Of a stretch of 64,000 nucleotides of DNA, positions 17,832-27,374 are shown one piece after another. Location: assembly GCA_009692365.1 (NCBI GenBank), contig SHZJ01000010.1:24481-88480 (forward strand). Reading direction: 5' to 3'. A program made the position numbers and the translations under genes. The notes under the pieces are model-generated. The model had not been told where the DNA came from. It was given only the letters and a program-made list of their open reading frames with translations, and searched no databases. Within the stretch, counting starts at the first letter, position 1. The number at the start of each line of letters is the position of its first letter. The stretch is from Gammaproteobacteria bacterium. GTDB lineage: Bacteria; Pseudomonadota; Gammaproteobacteria; Ga0077536.

Positions 17832-20746
17832 CTGGATCTTCTTTCGAACTGTTGGAAACGCGCCGGATCCCCACGCTAAACCTCGAGTTCCAGGCCTATC
17901 TCCACCCGGCCACCGGCGCTCGGCACTACCATTTGGCTTGCGACGACGACAACAACGCTTTCATGGTGGCCTTTCCCACGATTCCCGAAGACTCCACCGG
18001 GGTTGCCCACATTTTGGAACACACCACGCTGTGCGGCAGCCAGCGTTACCCCGTGCGCGACCCCTTTTTTATGATGCTGCGACGTTCGCTGAATACTTTT
18101 ATGAACGCCTTCACCAGCAGTGACAGTACGGCTTACCCTTTCGCGACCCGCAATCGGAAGGATTTCGACAACCTCCTGAACGTCTATCTGGATGCGGTGT
18201 TTTTTCCTTTGCTAGACCCTTTGGATTTCGCGCAAGAAGGCTGCCGGGTGGAATTTTCCGACCCGCAGGACCCCGCTTCCGATTTGGTCTACAAGGGCGT
18301 GGTGTTCAACGAAATGAAAGGCGCGATGAGCTCGCCGGTGTCCCAGTTGTGGCATCACCTGCAGGCGACGCTGTTTCCAAACACGTCCTATCGGTTTAAT
18401 AGCGGTGGCGATCCGGCGGAGATTCCAGACCTCACGCACCCGGCGCTCCGGGCTTTTCATGCGCGCCACTACCATCCGGCACTAGCGGTCTTTTTGACCT
18501 ACGGTTGTTTTGACCCGCGTGAACATCAGACGCGCTTCGCAGCGCTGGCGCTCGATCGCTACGCCGGCAGCGCGACGGGTGGTGCGGCACCTTTGGTGAG
18601 CGCGCTGCAGCCGACTTTAAGCGCGCCGCGCACCTTGGTGGCGGATTATGCCATCGGCGATGACGACGACACCGAGCACGCCACCCATTTGGTTTGGGGC
18701 TGGCTGCTGGGCGAAGGCGCGGACCCCCGGGCCTCGTTGGAAGCGCATGTGCTCTCCAGCGTGTTGCTGGACCACAGCGCATCCCCGCTGCGCCATTTTT
18801 TAGAAACCACCGCCCTTGCACGCGCCCCCTCGGAGCTGTGCGGGGTCGACGACTCGGGGCGACAGTTGGCGTTTTATTGTGGCGTTGAGGGTAGCGACGC
18901 CATGCATCTGGCGGCAATCGAGCAGGGAATTTTTGCCGTGTTGGAAAAATTGGCCGCGGAGGGCGCGCAAGGCGCGGTGCTAGAAGCGGTGCTCGATCGG
19001 GTTGAGATGTCCCAACGCGATGTGGGCGGGGATGGTTATCCCTATGGTCTGCAACTGATGAGCCGGGTGCTCCCGGGCGCGCTGTATCGCGCCGATCCGG
19101 CGGCGCTGCTGGACCTCGACGCGTTGCTGGCAGAACTGCGCGTGCAGGTCACCCAGCCAGATTATTTTCGCGGGCTGGTGCGCCGTCTGCTGCTCGATAA
19201 CGCGCATCGGGTCTGCGTCACCATGGCCCCCAATGCCGGCAAGCGCGACGCCGAACGCGCGGCCGAGCACCTGCGGTTGGCCCAGCTTGCGGCGCAGCTG
19301 GATGAGGCTGCACGCGCCAACATCACGACGGCGAGCGCCGCCTTGGCAGCGCGCCAAAGCCGCACGGAGGACCCGGATGCTTTGCCACGGATCACCTTGG
19401 CGGATGTGCCGGCCGGTGAAGTGCCCATTGTTGGGACTTTGCGCGAAGTGGCAGGTTTGGCCACGCACTGCTACGAACGGGGCACCAACGGCATCGTCCG
19501 GGTGCAGTTGGTGGTGGATTTGCCCGCGCTCACGCCCACGGAAATCGCCACCCTCGCACTATTTGCAGACTACCTCACCGACCTCGGCGCTGGCCGTGAG
19601 ACTTATCTGGAAACCCAAGCGCGGCGCGCGCTCGTGGGCCAGTTTGGGGCCAGTGCCGCCATTCGCAGCCATCTCACCGACGTCTCGCAGAGTGCCGGTG
19701 CGTTGGTGATTTCCGCGAAGGGTCTTAAGCGCCGCACCCCTGAGCTGGTCGCGGCGGTGTGCGAAATTCTGGCCGAGGTGCGTTGCGATGAATCGCAACG
19801 GCTGCGCGAATTGCTCACCCAGTCGCGGGCGGATCTGGAGCAGTCCATCACGGACCGCGGTCACCAGTTGGCGATGCACGGGGCGATGCGGGGCCTCAAT
19901 CCAGCCGCTTGGCTGGCTGACCTGTGGGGTGGCCCGGCGCAGATTCTGGCCTTGCAAGAGCTCGAAACCGCCGCGCGCGAAGCCGATGAACCGCTCGTCG
20001 CCTTGTTGACGAGTTTTGCCGAACTCAAACAAAAACTACTCGCAGCGCCTGCCCGGGTGCTGTTGGTCGGCGAGGCCGACGGCCTTGACGCCGCCGCCGC
20101 CGCGCTGGCTGCCCACGGTCTGCCGGGGGTGCGGAGCGTTGCTGCGCCGTTGTGCCTGCCCGCCCCTGCCGCGGCGCCCGGCAGCGCCTGGATTGCCAAC
20201 GGTGACGTTAATTTTTGCGCAAAAGTCTATGCGGCCGCGCCCGAGGGCGCGCCGGACGCCCCGGCGCTGGCGGTGTTGGCACGTTACCTGTCGGACGGTT
20301 TTCTCCACCCCACGGTACGCGAACGCGGTGGTGCTTATGGCGGGGGCGCAAGCTTTGATGGGGATACGGCCAGCTTTGCGTTTTATTCCTACCGTGACCC
20401 GCGGCTCGCGGAGACGCTGGCAGATTTCGATCGCGCGCTGGGCTGGTTGCACGATGAACAAGCGCCCCAGCTGCTAGAAGAGGCCATTTTAGGGGTGATT
20501 CAGCGACTCGATAAACCACGCTCGCCGGCCGGCGCGGCCGTACATTGGTTCTACAGCGAACGGCATGGACGCAGTGCGGCGCATCGCAGCCGTTTCCGCG
20601 CGCAGGTGCTGGGCACTTCGTTGGCCGATCTGCGTCGGGTTGCCGCCACTTGGCTGCAACCGGCAACAGGGGTCATCGGGGTGGTGACGCATGCGGGAGA
20701 GCGGGCCACCGTCGAGTCTTTGGGACTGACATTATTCAACTTCTAA
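17828..20746 (+). CDS. M16C (presequence-protease-like) insulinase family metallopeptidase
   Basis: 'GVAHILEHTTLCGSQRYPVRDPFFMMLRRSLNTFMNAFTSSDSTAYPF' contains the inverted zinc motif HxxEH. ATG at 17828, overlapping the HAD gene stop. Confidence 0.93.
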   Translation: MTGSSFELLETRRIPTLNLEFQAYLHPATGARHYHLACDDDNNAFMVAFPTIPEDSTGVAHILEHTTLCGSQRYPVRDPFFMMLRRSLNTFMNAFTSSDSTAYPFATRNRKDFDNLLNVYLDAVFFPLLDPLDFAQEGCRVEFSDPQDPASDLVYKGVVFNEMKGAMSSPVSQLWHHLQATLFPNTSYRFNSGGDPAEIPDLTHPALRAFHARHYHPALAVFLTYGCFDPREHQTRFAALALDRYAGSATGGAAPLVSALQPTLSAPRTLVADYAIGDDDDTEHATHLVWGWLLGEGADPRASLEAHVLSSVLLDHSASPLRHFLETTALARAPSELCGVDDSGRQLAFYCGVEGSDAMHLAAIEQGIFAVLEKLAAEGAQGAVLEAVLDRVEMSQRDVGGDGYPYGLQLMSRVLPGALYRADPAALLDLDALLAELRVQVTQPDYFRGLVRRLLLDNAHRVCVTMAPNAGKRDAERAAEHLRLAQLAAQLDEAARANITTASAALAARQSRTEDPDALPRITLADVPAGEVPIVGTLREVAGLATHCYERGTNGIVRVQLVVDLPALTPTEIATLALFADYLTDLGAGRETYLETQARRALVGQFGASAAIRSHLTDVSQSAGALVISAKGLKRRTPELVAAVCEILAEVRCDESQRLRELLTQSRADLEQSITDRGHQLAMHGAMRGLNPAAWLADLWGGPAQILALQELETAAREADEPLVALLTSFAELKQKLLAAPARVLLVGEADGLDAAAAALAAHGLPGVRSVAAPLCLPAPAAAPGSAWIANGDVNFCAKVYAAAPEGAPDAPALAVLARYLSDGFLHPTVRERGGAYGGGASFDGDTASFAFYSYRDPRLAETLADFDRALGWLHDEQAPQLLEEAILGVIQRLDKPRSPAGAAVHWFYSERHGRSAAHRSRFRAQVLGTSLADLRRVAATWLQPATGVIGVVTHAGERATVESLGLTLFNF

Positions 20747-20759
20747 ACGGTGCAGGCAG

Positions 20760-21224
20760 ATGAATATCGACTTCGACGAGGCAGAATCAGGCTTCTGGGA
20801 AGCCCGCGCGGTCTTTGCCATGGCCGAGCAGTTTGCCGAGCACGTGACGCGGTCGGGCGACCGTGAGTTGATCAGTTTCCTGCAGGACTCTAGCGTCGCG
20901 CACCTCCAGCTGCCGGCCTACGCCGCGCTGCGCGAAACGCAGGGACTGCGCGACACCGCGTGGCCCTCGTGGTCGCTGCTCAACCAGTTTTGGCGGCGCA
21001 CCGTGGGTGCAAGCCGTGCCGAAGAAGCGCTAAGCGCCCAGCGCAGCGACGCCCTGGCGCGGGCCGATCGGGCGGAGCACTCCGCTTTTGATGCGTTTGC
21101 CGATTCCGCCCGGGTGACCCGCGAACGCGATCTGCTGCGCGCGGAAGTCGCGCGTTTAAACCTCACCGTGGCCCAGCTGCAAGCGGCGCTGAGCGCGACT
21201 GGGCCGCGCGAAGTCGGCCCCTGA
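20760..21224 (+). CDS. hypothetical protein
   Basis: 154-aa ORF directly downstream of the M16C gene, same strand; C-terminal coiled-coil-like composition. Confidence 0.55.
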   Translation: MNIDFDEAESGFWEARAVFAMAEQFAEHVTRSGDRELISFLQDSSVAHLQLPAYAALRETQGLRDTAWPSWSLLNQFWRRTVGASRAEEALSAQRSDALARADRAEHSAFDAFADSARVTRERDLLRAEVARLNLTVAQLQAALSATGPREVGP

Positions 21225-21283
21225 AGCGGCCGGGCAGTTGGCGCGGCGCTGCACGCGCTGAGATCGGGCCGACCGGCCAGCGC

Positions 21284-22729
21284 TCAGCGCGCAGCAGGCC
21301 CTTGCAACGGCGCGGCGCGCGTGAAATATCGCGCCAGCAGGTAGGCCTCATCGAAATGCCGAATGCCCACGAACGCGGTCGCGTGGTGTCCGCGCTGCCG
21401 CATGGCGCCCGCCGAGGGCACGCCGAGTGGCCACAACAGGTAGCGCTCGGCGCGCTGTGAGCCCGGCAGCAGGCCGTCGGGTGCAAACAAGCTGCGCGGC
21501 TGCCCGCTCGGCGCGGGTAAGGCGCGTAACGCCGTGTAATCCCGGACCTGCAGCGGTATTGCCGGGTGCGCCGGCGCCGGCCCCACCCCCCGCACAAAAT
21601 GCGTGCCGGCGGCCAACTGCACCCCGATGCGCGGCGCGGGCACAAGGCTAAAGGGCACCCACAGGGCTTCCCCGTCGGCCGGGTCCACGGCCCGCAGGCG
21701 CAGGCGCGCCGTGGGGAACCACAGGTGGTAGCAGCCGCAGTTGTGCAGGGTATCGAACGCCAGTGGCGCGCCGTCGGTATCCAGGGTCACCCGCCAGATC
21801 AGGCCGTCAAACTTGCCCGCCAGCGTATCGAGCATCCCAACCGCCGGGCGGGCCGGGAACCAAACGACGTAGTTCAACTGCAACAGCACCCGCGCCTCGA
21901 ACCGCGTGTACGAGGTGTATTGATAGACGCTCGGCGGCGCGGCAACCACCGGGGTGTCGGCGGTGCTGCGCACGATGGTGCCGATCACGTCATCCGCGCT
22001 CGCACTCGCCACCACCCACACCGGCGCGTGCTGGGCAAACAGCGCGGCCAGCACCGGCGCGGCGAGTGCAGGAAAACCCAAAGGGTCGAGGCGGGCGTTC
22101 GCCAGGGCAGGGGTGAGGTCGAGGGGTTCGAGCGGCGACGCGGGGGCGGCATAGACTCGGCCATTGGGGGGGATCTCAACGCGTGGCTGGGGCTGCTCGG
22201 TGTTCTGCAGACGGGCGATCCCGCGCCGCGCCAGCGGGGCCGCCAAGGGATATAGACCCAGCACCCGCTGCAGCGGCCGATAGTCGTCGGGGACGGTGGC
22301 GGCCCGCAACAGCGCAGCCCACGCCGAGTCGTTGGTGGCAAGGCTCGCCACCAGTTGGCGACGACACTCGTCAAGGGCCACGGTAGGCGCGCCTAGCGCG
22401 GCCATCTCGACCCGGCGTCCATCGGCATCCAGCGCGGCCAACCGCGCTAGCCACGCGCTGCGCTGCTGTGGGTCCAGCGGGTGTGCCGCAAAACTGGCGA
22501 GCAGCCGGTCGACCCGCAGATAGGGAAAGCCCGCCACCCGGGCGCTGTCGGCATCGCCCACCCCGGCCCGTGCGACCCGTCGGTCGGCCGCGTCGAACGC
22601 GGCGAGACACGCCGCTTGTGAGCGGTCCAGCGCGGCGGACAGCGGCCGCCCGAGGTTGCTGGCGCAGGCGCTGAGTCCCGACAGCAGCGCGCCTGCGAGC
22701 AGCGTTTTTGCGCTCCGAAATTTGCCCAC
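21284..22729 (-). CDS. hypothetical lipoprotein (482 aa class)
   Basis: 'MGKFRSAKTLLAGALLSGLSACASN' with lipobox LSAC; long uninterrupted ORF; no recognised domain. Confidence 0.7.
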   Translation of the reverse strand: MGKFRSAKTLLAGALLSGLSACASNLGRPLSAALDRSQAACLAAFDAADRRVARAGVGDADSARVAGFPYLRVDRLLASFAAHPLDPQQRSAWLARLAALDADGRRVEMAALGAPTVALDECRRQLVASLATNDSAWAALLRAATVPDDYRPLQRVLGLYPLAAPLARRGIARLQNTEQPQPRVEIPPNGRVYAAPASPLEPLDLTPALANARLDPLGFPALAAPVLAALFAQHAPVWVVASASADDVIGTIVRSTADTPVVAAPPSVYQYTSYTRFEARVLLQLNYVVWFPARPAVGMLDTLAGKFDGLIWRVTLDTDGAPLAFDTLHNCGCYHLWFPTARLRLRAVDPADGEALWVPFSLVPAPRIGVQLAAGTHFVRGVGPAPAHPAIPLQVRDYTALRALPAPSGQPRSLFAPDGLLPGSQRAERYLLWPLGVPSAGAMRQRGHHATAFVGIRHFDEAYLLARYFTRAAPLQGPAAR

Positions 22730-22780
22730 CTGAGTCTGGCCTAATGGATGAGTGAGCGAGTGTACAATCGGGTTCCTGCC

Positions 22781-23872
22781 ATGCAGAGCGCGCAGACCAC
22801 CGGCATGAGTTTAATTTCCCCGGAACTGGCCACCGCCGCAGCGCGTGCGCTCGCCGCCTATGATCTGCCTTGGCAGACGCTAAGCCCGCTCACGGGTGGT
22901 CTCATCAACACCACGCTGCGGGTGGAAACCGCCGGTGGCCCGGCCTATGTGCTGCAGCGCTTGCATCCGATCTTCGATGCGGCGGTCAACCATAATCTGG
23001 ACCTAGTGACCGCCGAGCTGGCGCGCCAGGGCCTGACCACGCCGGTGCTAATCCGCACCCGGGAGAACGCGCGTGCGCTCCAACTAGAGGGCGCCGTGTG
23101 GCGGGTGCTGAGCCTAGTGCCTGGGCACAGCGTGGCGGCGCTAAGCGCTGCCGCCGGGGCGCGCGCCGCGGGCGCTTTGTTGGGGAGTTTCCACGCCGCG
23201 CTGGCTGATTGGCACGCGCCTTTACCGCATCTCCGGCCGCCCGTGCACGACCCGGCGCGGCATTTGGCGGCGCTGCGGGGCGCGCTGGCGGCCCATCCGG
23301 GGCATCGGCTGTACCCCGAGGTAGTTCGGCTGGCGCTAGCCATCACGACCCAATTGGCAGATTTGCCGGCGTGGCCGGCGGGGCCAGCCAGATTGGTCCA
23401 CGGTGATCCCAAGATTTCCAACCTGCTTTTTGACGCCGACGGACGGGGGCTGTGTCTGATCGACCTCGACACCCTCGCCCACGGCCCTTTGGTGCCTGAG
23501 TTGGGGGATGCTTTTCGTTCGTGGTGCAATCCGGGCCCGGAAGACGCGCCGCGAGCCCGCTTTGCGCTGGACTTTTTTGCCGCCGCCATTGAAGGTTATG
23601 CCAGCCAGACGGTGGGTTTGCTCGGCCCGGCCGAGTGGACGGGGCTGGTTACAGGGACCCAAAGCATCTACTTGGAACTCGCCGCCCGGTTCGCCGCAGA
23701 TGCCTTGGAGGAGCGCTATTTCGGCTGGTCACCGGCGCGCTATGCGACCCGCGGTGAGCACAATCTGGCGCGCGCCAGCAACCAACTGGCGGCGGCCCAG
23801 GATTTGGCGCAGCAGGCAGACGCCGCACAGGCGATCCTCGTGCGACATTTTACGACAGGGATGAAAGCTTAA
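22781..23872 (+). CDS. aminoglycoside phosphotransferase (APH)-family kinase
   Basis: 'LVHGDPKISNLLFDADGRGLCLIDLDTL' catalytic and metal motifs; 'GGLINTTLRVE' near the N-terminus. ATG 22781 chosen (22805 is an alternative). Confidence 0.85.
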   Translation: MQSAQTTGMSLISPELATAAARALAAYDLPWQTLSPLTGGLINTTLRVETAGGPAYVLQRLHPIFDAAVNHNLDLVTAELARQGLTTPVLIRTRENARALQLEGAVWRVLSLVPGHSVAALSAAAGARAAGALLGSFHAALADWHAPLPHLRPPVHDPARHLAALRGALAAHPGHRLYPEVVRLALAITTQLADLPAWPAGPARLVHGDPKISNLLFDADGRGLCLIDLDTLAHGPLVPELGDAFRSWCNPGPEDAPRARFALDFFAAAIEGYASQTVGLLGPAEWTGLVTGTQSIYLELAARFAADALEERYFGWSPARYATRGEHNLARASNQLAAAQDLAQQADAAQAILVRHFTTGMKA

Positions 23873-23942
23873 CTTTCGCTCGCCCATTTCCCCGGGGTCG
23901 CTAGAATAAGCTCGCGCACCCCCGCGCAACGAGGAGTAGAGC

Positions 23943-24875
23943 ATGGAACTGAGTGGCATTTTGACGTTGGGGTTTGTCGCGTTGGTGGCGATTACGCTCT
24001 ATAAGGGCGCGAAAGCGGTGCCGCAGGGTTGGGAATGGACCATCGAGCGCTTCGGTCGTTATCGCACGACGCTCCGGCCCGGGCTGGGCATCATCCTGCC
24101 GTTTATCGATAAGGTCGGGCACCGGGTCAACATGATGGAGCAGGTGCTGGAAGTGCCCTCGCAAGAAGTCATCACGCGCGACAACGCGGTGGTGCGGGTC
24201 GATGGGGTGGTGTTTTTTCAGGTGCTAGACGCCGTGCGCGCGGCCTACGAGGTCACCCGGCTCGAATACGCGGTGCTCAATCTCACGATGACGAATATCC
24301 GCACGGTGCTGGGTTCGATGGACCTCGACGAATCCCTGTCCAAACGCGATGTCATCAACTCCCGGCTACTCTCGGTGGTGGACGAGGCCACCCACCCGTG
24401 GGGTTTAAAGGTCACCCGCATCGAAATCAAAGACATCACGCCGCCGCAAAACATGGTGGATTCGATGACCCGGCAAATGACCGCCGAGCGTTCCAAGCGC
24501 GCGGCCATTCTGGAAGCCGAGGGGATGCGGCAGGCCGCCATTTTAAAAGCCGAGGGCGAGAAGCAGGCGGCGGTGCTGGAGGCTGAAGGGCGGCGGGAGG
24601 CGGCCTTTCGCGAAGCCGAAGCCCGCGAGCGCTTGGCCGAGGCGGAAGCCAAAGCGACCACGATGGTCTCGGACGCCATCACCCGCGGCAACGTGCAGGC
24701 GGTGAATTATTTCATCGCGCAGAAATACGTGGAGGCGCTGAAAACCATCGGCGCCGCGCCCAATCAGAAGATTATCTTTATGCCCTTGGAGACTACCGGG
24801 CTGCTGGGCTCGGTGGGGGGCATTGCGGAACTGGCGAAAGCGGCCTTCGCGCCGCAAATTTCAAACCGGCCGTGA
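23943..24875 (+). CDS. SPFH/stomatin-like (paraslipin/QmcA-type) protein
   Basis: N-terminal TM, 'VPQGWEWTIERFGRYRTTLRPGLGIILPFIDKVGHRVNMMEQVLEVPSQEVITRDNAVVRVDGVVFFQV'. Confidence 0.95.
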   Translation: MELSGILTLGFVALVAITLYKGAKAVPQGWEWTIERFGRYRTTLRPGLGIILPFIDKVGHRVNMMEQVLEVPSQEVITRDNAVVRVDGVVFFQVLDAVRAAYEVTRLEYAVLNLTMTNIRTVLGSMDLDESLSKRDVINSRLLSVVDEATHPWGLKVTRIEIKDITPPQNMVDSMTRQMTAERSKRAAILEAEGMRQAAILKAEGEKQAAVLEAEGRREAAFREAEARERLAEAEAKATTMVSDAITRGNVQAVNYFIAQKYVEALKTIGAAPNQKIIFMPLETTGLLGSVGGIAELAKAAFAPQISNRP

Positions 24876-25321
24876 ACCTCCTGCTGCAAAACCTAGGTCC
24901 GTGGCATTGGGTGCTGCTGAGCATGGGGTTGCTGATCGCTGAAATGCTGCTCCCGGGCACTTTTTTGGTGTGGTTTGGGGTGGGGGCGGCGGTCACGGGG
25001 GGCTTGCTGCTGCTGGTGCCGGGATTGGCTTGGCAAGTGCAGTGGGTGGTGTTCGCTCTGGTGTCGCTGAGCAGCGTCGTGGCCTGGCGGGCCTACCGCA
25101 AAAATCACCCCGAAGCCGAAGGCTACCCCACGCTCAATCGGCGCGGGCACTCCTACGTGGGGCGCCGGTTTACCTTGGTAGCGCCGATCATCGATGGCGT
25201 TGGCAAGCTGCAGGTGGACGATTCCAGCTGGAAAATCACCGGCCCAGACTTGCCCATCGGCACGGTCGTCACGGTGGTAGGGGCAGAAGGAACTATCCTA
25301 ACGGTCGCGCCGGCGGGGTAG
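24872..25321 (+). CDS. NfeD family protein
   Basis: TM segments plus C-terminal OB-fold 'VGRRFTLVAPIIDGVGKLQVDDSSWKITGPDLPIGTVVTVVGAEGTILTV'; GTGA overlap with the SPFH gene. Confidence 0.92.
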   Translation: MNLLLQNLGPWHWVLLSMGLLIAEMLLPGTFLVWFGVGAAVTGGLLLLVPGLAWQVQWVVFALVSLSSVVAWRAYRKNHPEAEGYPTLNRRGHSYVGRRFTLVAPIIDGVGKLQVDDSSWKITGPDLPIGTVVTVVGAEGTILTVAPAG

Positions 25322-25404
25322 GCCACGGCGGTTGGTACGCCGCGCAACGGACAAAATCAATCAACGGGCCGCGAGCGCTCACCGCAAAATTAAGGGGAAC
25401 ACGC

Positions 25405-26166
25405 ATGGATTTGGGATTGGCAGGCAAGGGCGTCATCGTGACCGGCGCCAGCAAAGGGATAGGGCGCGCCATCGCGCTAGGATTCGCCCGCGAGGGTGCC
25501 CGGGTTGCGATCTGTGCGCGTGGCGCCGAAGCGCTGGAACACACCCGCGCCGAGCTGGCCGCCATCGGCGGCACGGTGTTCGCCGCCAGCTGTGATGTGG
25601 GCGACGCCGCTGCGCTGCAGGGCTTTCTCAGCGCGGCCCACGAGGCCTTGGGTCGGGTCGATGTGCTGGTTAACAATCCCTCCGGTTTTGGCGTGAGCGA
25701 CGATGAGGCCAGCTGGGCGGCGAGCGTCAATGTCGACATTTTGGCCGCCGTGCGGGCCACCAAGGCCGTCGTGCCGTGGATGGTGCACAATGGGGGCGGC
25801 GCGGTGATCCATATCAGCTCTATTTCCGGGCTAGAAGCCAGCCTGCCGGGGGTGGCCGCCTACGCCGCCGCCAAGGCAGCACTCATCAGCCATGCCAAAA
25901 GCATGGCCATGGAACTCGCCCCCAAGGGGATTCGGGTCAACTGCGTGGCGCCGGGGTCCATCGACTTCCCCGACGGCTTCTGGGATGGCGTGCATAAATC
26001 CACCCCCGCTTTCTACGACATGGTCGTCGGCAGTATCCCGTTTGGGCGCATGGGGCGGCCCGAAGAAGTCGCCAATGCGGTGCTGTTTCTGGCGTCGGCT
26101 AAAGCGAGTTGGGTGGCCGGCGCGCTGTTGGCGGTGGACGGGGTGCAGCACAAAGGTAACCTTTGA
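25405..26166 (+). CDS. SDR family oxidoreductase
   Basis: 'VIVTGASKGIGRAIALGFAREG', 'LVNNPSGFG', 'YAAAKAALISHAKSMAMELAPKGIRVNCVAPGSI'. ATG 25405. Confidence 0.92.
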   Translation: MDLGLAGKGVIVTGASKGIGRAIALGFAREGARVAICARGAEALEHTRAELAAIGGTVFAASCDVGDAAALQGFLSAAHEALGRVDVLVNNPSGFGVSDDEASWAASVNVDILAAVRATKAVVPWMVHNGGGAVIHISSISGLEASLPGVAAYAAAKAALISHAKSMAMELAPKGIRVNCVAPGSIDFPDGFWDGVHKSTPAFYDMVVGSIPFGRMGRPEEVANAVLFLASAKASWVAGALLAVDGVQHKGNL

Positions 26167-26256
26167 TTCCGACCCGGAGTCTGAGGGCGAGTGCGGCTTA
26201 GCTCGGCCAGTTTCACCCGGCCGCCGTGCGCCAACCCGCGCGAAGGAGGACTCGGT

Positions 26257-27261
26257 ATGCAAGTATTTTTGACCGGCGCAACGGGTTTCATCGGTGGACC
26301 CCTCGTGAATGCGCTACTGGTGCGCGGTCATCGGGTGACCGCGCTGGTGCGCGACCCCGCGAGTGCGGCGGCGCAGGCGCTGCAGGCGGACGGGGCGGAA
26401 CTGGTGGTGGGTGATGTCAGTGACCGTGAGGTTCTGCGCACGGCGATGACCGGCGCGGATATGGTGCTCCACGCGGCGGGTCACTACGAACTCGGCTTAA
26501 ACAAGGCGGGGCGCGCCCGCATGACCCAGACCAACGTCAACGGCACCGCCAACACGCTGGGGATTGCGCGTGAACTGCGGGTCAAGCGCATACTTTATGT
26601 CTCGACAGCCTTTGTTTTCGGGCAGAGCGACGGCCGGCTACGCGATGAAACCTGGGTGCGCAGCAGTCCACCGCAATCCCATTACGAGGCGACCAAGTCC
26701 GAGGCCCACGAACTGGCCCTAGCCCTGCAGCGCGCGGGCGCACCGCTGGTGATCGCCTGTCCGGTGGCGGTCATCGGGCCCGGCGACCATTCAAACTTAG
26801 GGCGCTTGGCGCGGTTGTATGTCCGCAATCTGCTGCCACCAGTGTCGTTTGGCGAGGGCACCGTGAGCTTTGTGCACCGGGAAGACGCGGTCGCCGGTCT
26901 GCTCCACTGTCTGGAACGCGGGCAGTTGGGCGAGACCTATCTGCTGTCTGGCGGCGCGCTGCCGGTGCGTGAGGTTTTTAAGATCTGGCAGACCACGCCC
27001 GGCGGCCTGCAGTTTATCTGGTGGTGGATGCCGCGCTGGTGGGCCGTGCGTTACTGCGCAGTGCTCGAACCGCTGCAGCGGCTGTTTGGTCAAACGCCGC
27101 TGTTTAGCGCCGACCTAGCCCGGATTGCCTTTATGGATCTCCAGTTCAGCGGGGCTAAGGCAGAGCAAGATTTACAGCTGAAATTCCGTTCGCCACGGCA
27201 GGCTTGGCTAGACACCTTGGCGGGCGAACGGCGCGCGCTGCTGGGACTCGGCGGGCCCTAG
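26257..27261 (+). CDS. NAD-dependent epimerase/dehydratase (extended SDR, dihydroflavonol-reductase-like)
   Basis: 'MQVFLTGATGFIGGPLVNALLVRGHRVTALVRD', 'YEATKSEAHELA'. ATG 26257. Confidence 0.9.
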   Translation: MQVFLTGATGFIGGPLVNALLVRGHRVTALVRDPASAAAQALQADGAELVVGDVSDREVLRTAMTGADMVLHAAGHYELGLNKAGRARMTQTNVNGTANTLGIARELRVKRILYVSTAFVFGQSDGRLRDETWVRSSPPQSHYEATKSEAHELALALQRAGAPLVIACPVAVIGPGDHSNLGRLARLYVRNLLPPVSFGEGTVSFVHREDAVAGLLHCLERGQLGETYLLSGGALPVREVFKIWQTTPGGLQFIWWWMPRWWAVRYCAVLEPLQRLFGQTPLFSADLARIAFMDLQFSGAKAEQDLQLKFRSPRQAWLDTLAGERRALLGLGGP

Positions 27262-27374
27262 CAGCGCAGCGGCCGGGCACCCAACAGGGACAGGTAGTTG
27301 AGCAGCAGGAAGGTGAGCCTTGACGGCGCGGGTGGTTTACACTACGCGCCCCCCGTCTGGTCACGCCTCAGCCC

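Noticed and set aside
18432-18917. 161-aa antisense ORF within the M16C peptidase gene
   Set aside because: Arg/Pro-rich antisense frame within a confident CDS.
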